Below are positions 1-6,954 of a stretch of DNA of 8,681 nt, piece after piece. A program made the translations under genes and the position numbers. The first letter of the stretch is position 1, and each line of letters begins with the position of its first letter. The notes below the pieces were generated by a model, which saw nothing but the letters and a program-made list of their open reading frames with translations, had not been told where the DNA came from and did not search any database. The DNA is from an uncultured Clostridia bacterium (GTDB lineage Bacteria; Bacillota; Clostridia; Oscillospirales; Ruminococcaceae), in assembly GCA_946563605.1 (NCBI GenBank), contig CAMNVW010000051.1:1-8681 (forward strand), given 5' to 3'.

Positions 1-2
1 AA

Positions 3-269
3 GAAGTTAAACATAATTTTGAATTTTTAAAAAAACAAGCTGAGGATATATTTGGATTTGAAGTAGTAAATAACTATGATTGGTGTAAAGATATTAATTT
101 TATAGACTTTTTAAGAGATTACGGAAAATATTTTAATATAAATTATATGTTAGATAAGGATATTGTTAAAAGGAGATTGGAAAAGTTTTTTGAAACGAAG
201 AGTCTAAACAAGAAATCATTCGACAGAAAATTTTTGGAAGAAATAACTTTAAACGGAATGGAGAACTGA
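3..269 (+). CDS. tyrS: Tyrosyl-tRNA synthetase fragment, 5' partial and broken at its 3' side
   Basis: The frame is open from the left edge to a TGA at 267-269 (88 codons). Residues about 22-59 carry a stretch typical of bacterial class I tyrosyl-tRNA synthetase: VVNNYDW, then INFIDFLRDYGKYF, then NINYMLDKDIVKRRLE. The E. coli enzyme has NNYDW, FLRDIGKHFSVNQM and VKQRL in the same order. In a real TyrRS the next block should be a GISFTEFSY-like segment, then the KMSKS loop and the S4-like domain. Here the family pattern stops after RRLE (near position 181), and about 29 unrelated residues lead to the stop. The HIGH-motif region would lie left of the window. GC is about 21% to position 180, far below the genes that follow. 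The fragment cannot encode a working enzyme. It is probably a piece of an AT-rich genome joined to this locus, by assembly error or recombination. TyrRS identity of the first part is fairly sure; the cause of the break is not. Confidence 0.75.
   Translation, partial: EVKHNFEFLKKQAEDIFGFEVVNNYDWCKDINFIDFLRDYGKYFNINYMLDKDIVKRRLEKFFETKSLNKKSFDRKFLEEITLNGMEN
178..185. other. Junction where tyrosyl-tRNA synthetase similarity ends
   Basis: TyrRS-like coding sequence ends around here. Hand-counted GC is 38/180 for 1-180, 17/60 for 181-240 and 10/32 for 241-272; the next gene is much richer in G and C. None of the three forward frames after position 184 shows the expected GISFTEFSY block, so a simple frameshift does not explain the loss. 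I see no insertion-sequence end or target duplication. The exact breakpoint could lie a few bases either side. Confidence 0.55.
260..264 (+). promoter_or_regulatory. Ribosome binding site deciding the GTG start at 273
   Basis: GGAGA ends eight bases before the GTG at 273, a good Shine-Dalgarno spacing. It supports a GTG start that follows the upstream TGA by only three bases. It lies inside the last codons of the upstream open frame. Confidence 0.65.
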
Positions 270-272
270 ATC

Positions 273-2171
273 GTGAAAGAGAAAAAGGGCTTGAGCAGAT
301 ACCGCAAACAGCTTGTGTTTTTGATGGATCTGGTCATTGCAAATATTGTTTATTTTTTGATGATTTATTGGGTGCCGATTCGAAACGGCACAGAGCTGCA
401 GCAGATTATCGCATGGATGCCGAACTTTTTGCTGATGATGCTGTGCCTGTGCGGATCGCTGTGGCTTTCCAAATCCTATGACAGCCTTTGGCGGTACGCT
501 GAAACGGACGAGTATATCGCGATGATGGCGATGGGTGCGGTGGCGTATCTGATTTATTTTGTCGTCCAAAAGCTGCTGCCGATTCCAAAGATACCAAGCG
601 TTTTGTCGCTGTGCATCTACTCGATGTCGCTGCTGCTGATGATGACGGCGCGGTTTGCCTACCGAAAATACAGGATGAAGGTTACCAGCCGCAATCAGGG
701 GCAAAAGGTGCGCTGTGCAATCATCGGCGCAGGAAATGCCGGCGTTGCGCTGCTCCATGAGATTAAAAATAACTCCAGCAACCACTATCAGACGGTGTGT
801 TTTTTTGACGACGACCCTGAAAAAATTGGAAAATATATTCACGGTATCGAGGTCAAGGGAAAAATCGATATGATGCCATTGCTGCTGAGAAACACGATGG
901 TCACTGAGATTATCTTTGCCATTCCCTCGGCAGACCCGATTCGCCGCAAGGAAATTCTGGAGATGTGTTCGGCGTTGCACTGTCATGTCAAGGTTTTGCC
1001 GGATACATTAGCGGCAGTACAAAGCGACAACCTGAGCCAGAATGTCCGCAACGTCAAGATCGACGACCTGTTGGGACGCGAGAGAATCGTCTTTAACAAT
1101 CAGGAAGTGTTTGATTTTCTGCGCGACAAGGTGGTCATGGTAACAGGCGGCGGCGGTTCGATCGGCTCCGAGCTTTGCCGTCAGATTGCAAAGCGTTCAC
1201 CGAAAGAGCTGATCGTGGTTGATATTTACGAAAACAACGCCTACGATCTTCAGCAGGAGCTGAAAATGACCTACGGCAAAGAGCTCAACCTCAAGGTAGA
1301 GATCGCTTCGGTGCGCGACAGGGAAAAGGTTCGCAAGCTGATGGACTTCTACCGTCCGCAGATCATCTTCCATGCGGCGGCACACAAGCACGTTCCGCTA
1401 ATGGAGGAATGTCCAGAGGAAGCGGTAAAGAACAATGTTTTTGGAACCTACAATGTCGTTCATGCGGCGGATGAGTTTGGCGTTGACAAATTTGTGTTGA
1501 TTTCGACCGATAAAGCGGTCAATCCAACCAACGTGATGGGCGCGACCAAGCGTTTCTGCGAAATGATTTTGCAGAGTATGAAGGGCGTCAGCCACACCGA
1601 ATATGTAGCGGTGCGTTTTGGCAACGTGCTCGGTTCCAATGGCTCGGTCATTCCGCTGTTCCGCCGCCAAATCGAGGCAGGAGGACCAGTCACCATCACA
1701 GACAAGAGAATCATCCGTTATTTTATGACGATTCCAGAAGCGGCACAGCTTGTTTTGGAAGCAGGCGCGATGGCGGCAAGTGCGGAGGTCTTTGTGCTGG
1801 ATATGGGGCATCCGGTCAAGATTTTGGACCTTGCGGAAAATCTTATCAAGCTGTCAGGATATACGCCTTATGTAGATATTGATATTATCCAGACCGGACT
1901 GCGCCCAGGAGAGAAGTTGTATGAGGAACTGCTGATGAAGAGCGACGGACTGATGAAAACGACGAGCAGCAAGATCTTCATTGAGCGTCAGCAGGAAATT
2001 TCCCAGCAGGAAATGGATGTGAAGCTTCAAATCCTGCGTGAAGCGCTGGAAAAGGGCGGAAGGGATAATGTCCGCAAAGCGATGAAGCAGGTCGTTCCAA
2101 CCTACCGCGACCCGGATGAAGTCAACCAGCAGGCAGAGGAAAAACTGGCGGAGCAAAACACCGCACAATAG
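273..2171 (+). CDS. Membrane-bound nucleotide-sugar 4,6-dehydratase (PglF/WbpM/CapD-like)
   Basis: This is a large (632 aa) membrane SDR enzyme, expected to convert UDP-GlcNAc to UDP-2-acetamido-4-keto-2,6-dideoxyhexose at the inner membrane face. Residues about 12-32, 48-66, 82-99 and 108-128 form four hydrophobic helices. A first Rossmann-like domain has AIIGAGNAG at 149-157. The catalytic SDR domain begins with the NAD-binding motif TGGGGSIG at 291-298, followed by HAAAHKHVPLME near 367-378. The active-site block is STDKAVNP at 411-418, then VMGATKR with Met422 and Lys426. Met in place of the usual SDR Tyr is the hallmark of the long PglF/WbpM class. RFGNVLGSNGSVIP (448-461) and GLRPGEKLYEE (542-552) are also family signatures. 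Length is normal. The start is GTG with a good ribosome site. Fold and class are near certain; the exact sugar product is inferred from the aminotransferase and phosphoglycosyl transferase downstream. Confidence 0.93.
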   Translation: MKEKKGLSRYRKQLVFLMDLVIANIVYFLMIYWVPIRNGTELQQIIAWMPNFLLMMLCLCGSLWLSKSYDSLWRYAETDEYIAMMAMGAVAYLIYFVVQKLLPIPKIPSVLSLCIYSMSLLLMMTARFAYRKYRMKVTSRNQGQKVRCAIIGAGNAGVALLHEIKNNSSNHYQTVCFFDDDPEKIGKYIHGIEVKGKIDMMPLLLRNTMVTEIIFAIPSADPIRRKEILEMCSALHCHVKVLPDTLAAVQSDNLSQNVRNVKIDDLLGRERIVFNNQEVFDFLRDKVVMVTGGGGSIGSELCRQIAKRSPKELIVVDIYENNAYDLQQELKMTYGKELNLKVEIASVRDREKVRKLMDFYRPQIIFHAAAHKHVPLMEECPEEAVKNNVFGTYNVVHAADEFGVDKFVLISTDKAVNPTNVMGATKRFCEMILQSMKGVSHTEYVAVRFGNVLGSNGSVIPLFRRQIEAGGPVTITDKRIIRYFMTIPEAAQLVLEAGAMAASAEVFVLDMGHPVKILDLAENLIKLSGYTPYVDIDIIQTGLRPGEKLYEELLMKSDGLMKTTSSKIFIERQQEISQQEMDVKLQILREALEKGGRDNVRKAMKQVVPTYRDPDEVNQQAEEKLAEQNTAQ

Positions 2172-2193
2172 AGGAATGAAAGAAAGGAAACGC

Positions 2194-2204
2194 AGGGAGA
2201 GGGG
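2194..2204 (+). promoter_or_regulatory. Ribosome binding site deciding the ATG start at 2212
   Basis: The purine run AGGGAGAGGGG ends seven bases before ATG 2212. In-frame ATGs at 2116 (inside the dehydratase gene) and 2176 have no well-spaced site: GAGGA directly abuts 2176. The start at 2212 is therefore preferred. Confidence 0.7.
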
Positions 2205-2211
2205 AAAACGT

Positions 2212-3657
2212 ATGCATCAGAGTATACAGGGAAAGGAAGTCACCTTCAAAGATGTGCTGATTCTGTTTTTGAAACGGTTTGAAAAAATATTGGCGTTCGC
2301 GCTTGCTTTCGCCATTGTTTTTTCGGCGCTGGGAGCGGTCAAGGGATACCGCTCTATCAGCGGCGAACAGCGTCAGAAACAGCAGGACGATTATCAGATC
2401 GAGTTGGACGAGTATGAGCGCTCCACACAGCAGCTGCGTGAAAATATCGAGAAAAACCAGCAGCATCTGGAAAGCATGACAAACTATACGCAAAAAAGCC
2501 TTTACTACAATCTGGACGCTTACAACGAAGCGATGAGTGAGCTGATATTCTATGTGGACACAGGGTATCAGATCGTGCCTGGTCAGTATTATCAGTCGCC
2601 AAACAAAACGGGCGAAGTGGTCAGCGCGTACTGCGACGCTTACCGCAGCGCAGGACTGTACGAAGGAATCAGAGCGATTCTCGGAACCGATACCGAAATC
2701 AAGTATATCGACGAGCTGCTCACAATTGAGCGCGCAGGAGATACACAGCTGAAAGACAGCGTAGGAAATGTCACCGTTCGCCACAGCGATGGAAACGAAG
2801 GTGTCATTGTTATCCGTGCAAGAGCGCAGGATGAACAGACTGCCTCCCAAATTACAGACTATGTTTATCAGTATCTGAGAACCAATATCGGTGGTGTGAT
2901 TGCAGAGCACACCACCACCGTTCTTTCTGACTCTACCATGACAGTGTTGGACGAAGAATTAGAAACACTGCAAAAGGATACAAGAGAGGAAATCAAACAG
3001 CTGGAAGCCAATATCAAAACGGGTGAGGCAGAACTTGCGAACAAGGAACGTCAGATGCCAAAGCAACCGTCTGTCTCGCTCAGAAGCGTACTCAAAAAAG
3101 CGATTCTGTACGGCATTTTCGGCGGTATTCTCGGCGGTATGCTCATCTGCCTTTGGGTATTGCTCAGCTACCTTGCGGACAACCGTTTGGACGGAGCTTA
3201 TCAGGCGGCGAAGCTGTACAATCTCGAACAGTTTGCAGTGCTTGACTCCAAAAATAAAAAGCACAAGCCGATTTTCCATAAATTGATTGACAGCCTTGAG
3301 GGAAACGCGAAGCGTCAGATTTTTGCAGATGCGGATAAAGCGGTGGAATATACGGCAGCTTTGGTAAAACTGCTTACGCAAAAACAAGAGCAGCTGACCG
3401 TCGCAGTCGTCAGCACAAGAAATGACGAAGAACTCGTGCAGCTTTGCGAAAAGCTTGCACAGAAATCCGATGGAAAAGTAACCTATCAAAGCTGTCCTGA
3501 GATGCTTGAAAATGCAGATTCTATCCAGAAAATCATCGAGTCGGACGCCGTTGTTTTGGTAGAGCAGAGCGGTGTTTCGCTCATCAGTGAAATCAACCGT
3601 GAAGTTATCCGTCTGGAAAAATCAGAAAAAGAAATTCTCGGCTTGATGCTGATGTAA
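2212..3657 (+). CDS. Wzz-like chain-length regulator with degenerate tyrosine-kinase-like tail
   Basis: This 481 aa protein has the layout of a polysaccharide co-polymerase. A short cytoplasmic N-terminus leads to a transmembrane helix at about 24-46. A long extracytoplasmic part follows, with charged, Gln-rich likely coiled coils at about 51-90 and 245-283. A Pro-containing stretch (P283, P286) precedes a Gly-rich second helix at about 297-321 (GIFGGILGGM). Such proteins control polymer length in Wzx/Wzy systems. After the second helix come about 160 cytoplasmic residues that line up loosely with the linker and ends of bacterial tyrosine kinases (CpsD/Wzc). There is a YNLEQFAVL linker (336-344), an LTVAVVST strand (395-401), and a last part with SDAVVLVEQSG (444-454) and EILGLMLM (474-481). 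The Walker A loop is missing (STRNDEE stands where a GxGKS/T loop belongs), no Walker B is visible, and there is no C-terminal Tyr cluster. It should be catalytically dead. The co-polymerase role is likely; the tail's function is unknown. Confidence 0.8.
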   Translation: MHQSIQGKEVTFKDVLILFLKRFEKILAFALAFAIVFSALGAVKGYRSISGEQRQKQQDDYQIELDEYERSTQQLRENIEKNQQHLESMTNYTQKSLYYNLDAYNEAMSELIFYVDTGYQIVPGQYYQSPNKTGEVVSAYCDAYRSAGLYEGIRAILGTDTEIKYIDELLTIERAGDTQLKDSVGNVTVRHSDGNEGVIVIRARAQDEQTASQITDYVYQYLRTNIGGVIAEHTTTVLSDSTMTVLDEELETLQKDTREEIKQLEANIKTGEAELANKERQMPKQPSVSLRSVLKKAILYGIFGGILGGMLICLWVLLSYLADNRLDGAYQAAKLYNLEQFAVLDSKNKKHKPIFHKLIDSLEGNAKRQIFADADKAVEYTAALVKLLTQKQEQLTVAVVSTRNDEELVQLCEKLAQKSDGKVTYQSCPEMLENADSIQKIIESDAVVLVEQSGVSLISEINREVIRLEKSEKEILGLMLM

Positions 3658-3711
3658 TAAAGACATAGTATCCTAACGAGTTTTATATTGGGAAAGGAAT
3701 GGATGATTTTT

Positions 3712-4911
3712 ATGAAGATACCATTTTCTCCGCCGGACATCAGCGAAGCAGAGATTCAGGAGGTTGCCCAGGCGCTGCGTTCGGGCTGGATCACGACCGG
3801 TCCAAAAACCAAGGAACTGGAAAGACAGGTCGCACAATTTTGCCGCACCAGCAAAGCGGTTTGTCTGAATTCCGCAACGGCAGGTCTGGAACTGACGCTG
3901 CATCAGCTGGGAATCGGTCCCGGCGACGAGGTGATTACCAGCGCCTATACCTATACCGCCTCCGCAAGCGTTGTCTGCCATGTTGGAGCGACCCTCAAGC
4001 TGGTGGACTGCCAGCCTGACAGCTTCGAGATGGACTATGACGCTTTGGAAAATGCTATCACCGAAAAGACGAAGGCAATCATTCCGGTGGATATCGGCGG
4101 TGTGGTCTGCGATTATGACCGCATCTTCCAAATCGTAGAAAAGAAAAAATCGCTCTTTACCCCGTCCGATAATCCAATCCAGCAATCACTCGGTCGTGTG
4201 GCAGTCGTAGCGGACAGCGCGCACGCCTTTGGTGCAAAATGGCACGGAAAGATGTGCGGAGAAATTGCAGATTTTACGGTATTTTCGTTCCATGCAGTCA
4301 AAAACTTTACCACAGCCGAGGGCGGCGCAGTGGTCTGGAAAGACATTCAAGGTGTTGACAACGAGGAAATCTACCGCAAATATATGCTGCTGTCGCTGCA
4401 CGGACAGTCGAAGGACGCACTTGCAAAAACACAGCTTGGCGCATGGGAATACGATATCGTGATCCCGGGCTATAAATGCAATATGACCGATATTATGGCG
4501 GGAATAGGACTTGCACAGATGAAACGGTATCCGGCGCTGCTCAACCGCCGCAGAGAAATCATCAGCCGCTATGATGAGGTGATGAAGACTTTGCCGGTCA
4601 AGGTTTTGCAGCATTACGGAGAAGATTTTGCGTCGAGCGGACATCTGTATCTGGTGCGTCTGAACGGCAAGGATGAGCAGTTCCGCAACCAGCTCATCGT
4701 GAACATGGCGCAGATGGAGGTAGCCACCAATGTCCATTACAAACCGCTTCCAATGCACACCGCGTACAAGGTGCTGGGCTTTGATATCAAAAATTATCCG
4801 AACGCATACCATATGTATCAAAACGAGGTTACTCTGCCGCTGCACACCTTGCTGACAGATGAACAGGTGGAATATGTGTTGGAGTGCTTTGTAAAAGCAT
4901 TGAAGGGATAG
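3712..4911 (+). CDS. PLP-dependent nucleotide-sugar 4-aminotransferase (DegT/DnrJ/EryC1 family)
   Basis: This 399 aa protein has the full-length fold of sugar aminotransferases. They move an amino group, usually from glutamate, onto a 4-keto nucleotide sugar. Visible landmarks: PFSPPDI and SGWITTGPKTKELE at the N-terminus (4-10, 24-37); LNSATAGLELTLH (52-64); GDEVITSAYTYTAS (71-84); the cofactor-contacting Asp in VVADSAHAFGA (D168); and the PLP Schiff-base lysine in FSFHAVKNFTTAEGG (K197). Between CDYDRIF and ADSAHA lies an insert of about 28 residues (KKKSLFTPSDNPIQQSLGRV). I recall this in the WcfR/WbgX subgroup, which makes UDP-AATGal. It would act directly after the dehydratase, and its stop touches the start of the phosphoglycosyl transferase. 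ATG 3712 is chosen because similarity begins at MKIPFSPPDI. ATG 3703, with AAAGGA four bases upstream, and TTG 3688 are alternatives. Family is certain; substrate is inferred. Confidence 0.9.
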   Translation: MKIPFSPPDISEAEIQEVAQALRSGWITTGPKTKELERQVAQFCRTSKAVCLNSATAGLELTLHQLGIGPGDEVITSAYTYTASASVVCHVGATLKLVDCQPDSFEMDYDALENAITEKTKAIIPVDIGGVVCDYDRIFQIVEKKKSLFTPSDNPIQQSLGRVAVVADSAHAFGAKWHGKMCGEIADFTVFSFHAVKNFTTAEGGAVVWKDIQGVDNEEIYRKYMLLSLHGQSKDALAKTQLGAWEYDIVIPGYKCNMTDIMAGIGLAQMKRYPALLNRRREIISRYDEVMKTLPVKVLQHYGEDFASSGHLYLVRLNGKDEQFRNQLIVNMAQMEVATNVHYKPLPMHTAYKVLGFDIKNYPNAYHMYQNEVTLPLHTLLTDEQVEYVLECFVKALKG

Positions 4912-5607
4912 GTGAGGCAGTTGCTGAAAGCTTGGGACAAACTGCCTCAGGAGTTTCAAAACGAAAGCGTGCGCCCTTACTACGAGGCGTTGAGCCGTAA
5001 AAAAGGGCAGCTGCTGGTCAAAAGAATCGCCGATATTTTGCTGTCGGCGGCTCTGCTGATCATTCTGTCGCCAGTCATGCTGATTTTGGCAGTCGCAATC
5101 AAATTGGATTCGCCAGGCAGCGTGATTTTCCGGCAGGTGCGCGTTACACAGTACGGAAAGGAATTTCGCATTTTTAAATTCCGCACAATGGTTTCCAACG
5201 CACAGCAGCTGGGCACGCAGGTCACGGTCAAGGGAGACGCACGCATCACACGCATGGGACAGCTGCTTAGGAGCTGCCGCTTGGACGAGCTGCCGCAGCT
5301 GCTCAATGTCCTGACAGGAGAGATGAGCTTTGTCGGCACAAGACCGGAGGTGCCCAAATATGTCGCGCAGTATACGCCGCAGATGATGGCTACATTGCTG
5401 CTGCCGGCAGGCATCACCTCAAGAGCATCTATCTGTTATAAAGATGAGGATAAACTGCTTTCGGATGCGTCGGACGCGGATAAGACTTATATAGAACAGG
5501 TGCTCCCGGGGAAGATGGAATACAATTTAAACAGTCTTTTGGCGTTTTCCGTTTGGGAAGATTTGAAAACGATGTTCGATACCGTTTTTGCGGTCATTCG
5601 AAAATAG
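4912..5607 (+). CDS. Small membrane phosphoglycosyl transferase starting the lipid-linked repeat (PglC/WcfS-like)
   Basis: This 231 aa enzyme belongs to the monotopic phosphoglycosyl transferases (bacterial sugar transferase family). It moves a phospho-sugar from a UDP-sugar to undecaprenyl phosphate, the first membrane step. It has a leading basic KRIAD (37-41) and a re-entrant hydrophobic helix around 42-64 with Ser-Pro at 53-54. IKLDSPGSVIFRQ (63-75), KFRTM (89-93), the catalytic Asp-Glu pair in RLDELPQLLNVL (D125, E126) and FVGTRPEVPKY (140-150) follow. Only the catalytic core is present; the extra transmembrane bundle of WcaJ/WbaP types is absent. A 36-residue N-terminal extension (KLPQEFQNESVRPYYEAL) resembles those I recall from gut Clostridia homologues. 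The start is uncertain. GTG 4912 directly abuts the previous stop and has GAAGGGA just upstream; TTG 4921 is possible. The abutting genes suggest translational coupling with the enzyme that makes its substrate. Confidence 0.92.
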   Translation: MRQLLKAWDKLPQEFQNESVRPYYEALSRKKGQLLVKRIADILLSAALLIILSPVMLILAVAIKLDSPGSVIFRQVRVTQYGKEFRIFKFRTMVSNAQQLGTQVTVKGDARITRMGQLLRSCRLDELPQLLNVLTGEMSFVGTRPEVPKYVAQYTPQMMATLLLPAGITSRASICYKDEDKLLSDASDADKTYIEQVLPGKMEYNLNSLLAFSVWEDLKTMFDTVFAVIRK

Positions 5608-5652
5608 AAAGCATCCAATAAATACATTACGCAAAGAGGGACAAAGGGATTT

Positions 5653-6903
5653 ATGAGGGTTTGGATTATCAACCATTACGCGATTCCGCCGTCAATGGGG
5701 GGACTTGTGCGCCACTATTATTTTTCCAAGTATTTGAGAAAGATGGGGCACGAGGTCAGGATTTTTACAGCGAGTGAGATACACAATACTAACGTCAATA
5801 TGATTCGGGACGGCAGCCTGTACAAAGAGGAAATGATGGACGAAGTGCCGTACACCTTCTTAAAAACACGGGATTACAGCGGCAATGGGTTGTCTAGAAT
5901 CTACAACATGCTGGAATTTCCAATCAGGATTCAACAAGCTGTAAATCGCTTTGTGAAAAATGGGGAACGTCCAGATGTGATTTATACCTCCGCACCGACC
6001 ATCTTTGCGGCAGGCTCGGCGATGATTGCCGCGCACAGATTGAAAGTGCCGTGCGTGGTAGAGGTGCGCGACATCTGGCCGGAATCCATTGTGGAATATA
6101 AGGGAATGTCCCGCAAAAATCCGATCATTCTGGCACTGTACCAACTGGAAAAATGGCTCTACAAGGGAGCCGACCGCTTGATTTTTACAATGGAGGGCGG
6201 TCAGAATTACATCAAAGAAAAGCATTGGGAAAAGAAAATCCCGCTCGAAAAGATACGCAGCCTCAACAACGGGGTGGATTTACAGGAATTTGACCGCAAC
6301 CGCATAAATTTCCAGCTCGAGACGCCGGAGCTGCTGGATGAGACGACCTTCAAGGTGGTCTACACCGGTTCGATTCGTTTGGTCAACAATCTTGGAAAAA
6401 TCGTCGAAATGGCAGAATATATGAAGAAAAACGGGTATGACAAAATCCGGTTTTTGCTATACGGCGACGGAACGGAACGGGAAGAGCTCATCAATCTCTG
6501 CAAGGAAAAAGGGCTGGATAACATCTGTTTTCCAGGTAAAGTCGAGAAAAAATATATTCCGTTCATTCTTTCTAAATCCGACCTCAACATCAACCATGTC
6601 AAGCAGACAGGGATCATGCGGTTTGGATGCAGTCTGAATAAGCAGTTCGATTATTTTGCGAGCGGGCGTCCGGTGCTGTCCGATTTGACGGTCAGCTACG
6701 ATTTGATTGAGCGTTATCATGCAGGCGTGACTCTGCCGACGCAGGATACACAGACGCTTTGTCAGGAAGTCCTGCGTTTTGCTGATATGCCAAAGGAGGA
6801 ATATCAGCAGATCTGTAAAAATGCAAGACAGGCGGCAGAACAGTATGATTATCAAAAATTGACTGAAAAACTGCTTGCAATCCTGCAGGAAGTGACAAAA
6901 TAA
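5653..6903 (+). CDS. GT4-family glycosyltransferase, WbuB-like
   Basis: This 416 aa protein has the GT-B fold pattern of family 4 retaining glycosyltransferases. The N-terminal acceptor domain begins WIINHYAIPPSMGGLVRH (4-21), with a glycine loop typical of WbuB-like enzymes, and includes VVEVRDIWPESIVE (135-148). The C-terminal nucleotide-sugar domain contains LNNGVDL (204-210), VVYTGSIRLVNNL (235-247), FLLYGDGTEREEL (267-279), and SLNKQFDYFASGRPVL (327-342), the donor-binding segment. The usual second Glu of the GT4 signature is Asp (D333), which I believe is common in this subgroup. There is no signal peptide or clear membrane helix, so it likely works at the cytoplasmic membrane face on the lipid-linked intermediate. 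It follows the phosphoglycosyl transferase by 45 bases and may add the second sugar. AAAGGGA at 5643-5649 precedes the ATG. Donor and linkage cannot be told. Confidence 0.88.
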   Translation: MRVWIINHYAIPPSMGGLVRHYYFSKYLRKMGHEVRIFTASEIHNTNVNMIRDGSLYKEEMMDEVPYTFLKTRDYSGNGLSRIYNMLEFPIRIQQAVNRFVKNGERPDVIYTSAPTIFAAGSAMIAAHRLKVPCVVEVRDIWPESIVEYKGMSRKNPIILALYQLEKWLYKGADRLIFTMEGGQNYIKEKHWEKKIPLEKIRSLNNGVDLQEFDRNRINFQLETPELLDETTFKVVYTGSIRLVNNLGKIVEMAEYMKKNGYDKIRFLLYGDGTEREELINLCKEKGLDNICFPGKVEKKYIPFILSKSDLNINHVKQTGIMRFGCSLNKQFDYFASGRPVLSDLTVSYDLIERYHAGVTLPTQDTQTLCQEVLRFADMPKEEYQQICKNARQAAEQYDYQKLTEKLLAILQEVTK

Positions 6904-6942
6904 TATACAAACAGGATTACATTTACTTTATATTACGAAATG

Positions 6943-6948
6943 GAAGGA
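6943..6948 (+). promoter_or_regulatory. Ribosome binding site deciding the ATG start at 6955
   Basis: GAAGGA sits six bases before ATG 6955. An in-frame ATG at 6940 overlaps this site and has no purine-rich site of its own, so 6955 is preferred. Confidence 0.7.
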
Positions 6949-6954
6949 AAAAAC

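Noticed and set aside
249..986. Long antisense open frame opposite the dehydratase gene
   Set aside because: Its His/Gln-rich protein resembles no family I know, and it lies wholly opposite a well-supported gene. Other antisense frames over the cluster are rejected for the same reason.
2116..2211. Longer N-terminus for the Wzz-like protein from ATG 2116 or 2176
   Set aside because: It would add a very basic, non-conserved leader overlapping or touching the dehydratase end. Neither ATG has a properly spaced ribosome site, while 2212 does.
3658..3711. Possible promoter or terminator in the gap before the aminotransferase gene
   Set aside because: I find no convincing -35/-10 pair or stem-loop with a T-run. 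It is a short within-operon gap.
6631..6660. Asp333 in place of the usual GT4 Glu in the WbuB-like glycosyltransferase, as a sign of inactivity
   Set aside because: As I recall, many WbuB-like enzymes carry FDY at this position (NK..FDY.A.G.P), so it is a subgroup feature rather than a damaged site.
6901..6935. Seven-base inverted repeat TAATATA / TATATTA with a 21-base loop
   Set aside because: It is made only of A and T, has a long loop and no following T-run, so it is not a credible terminator or operator and is likely chance.
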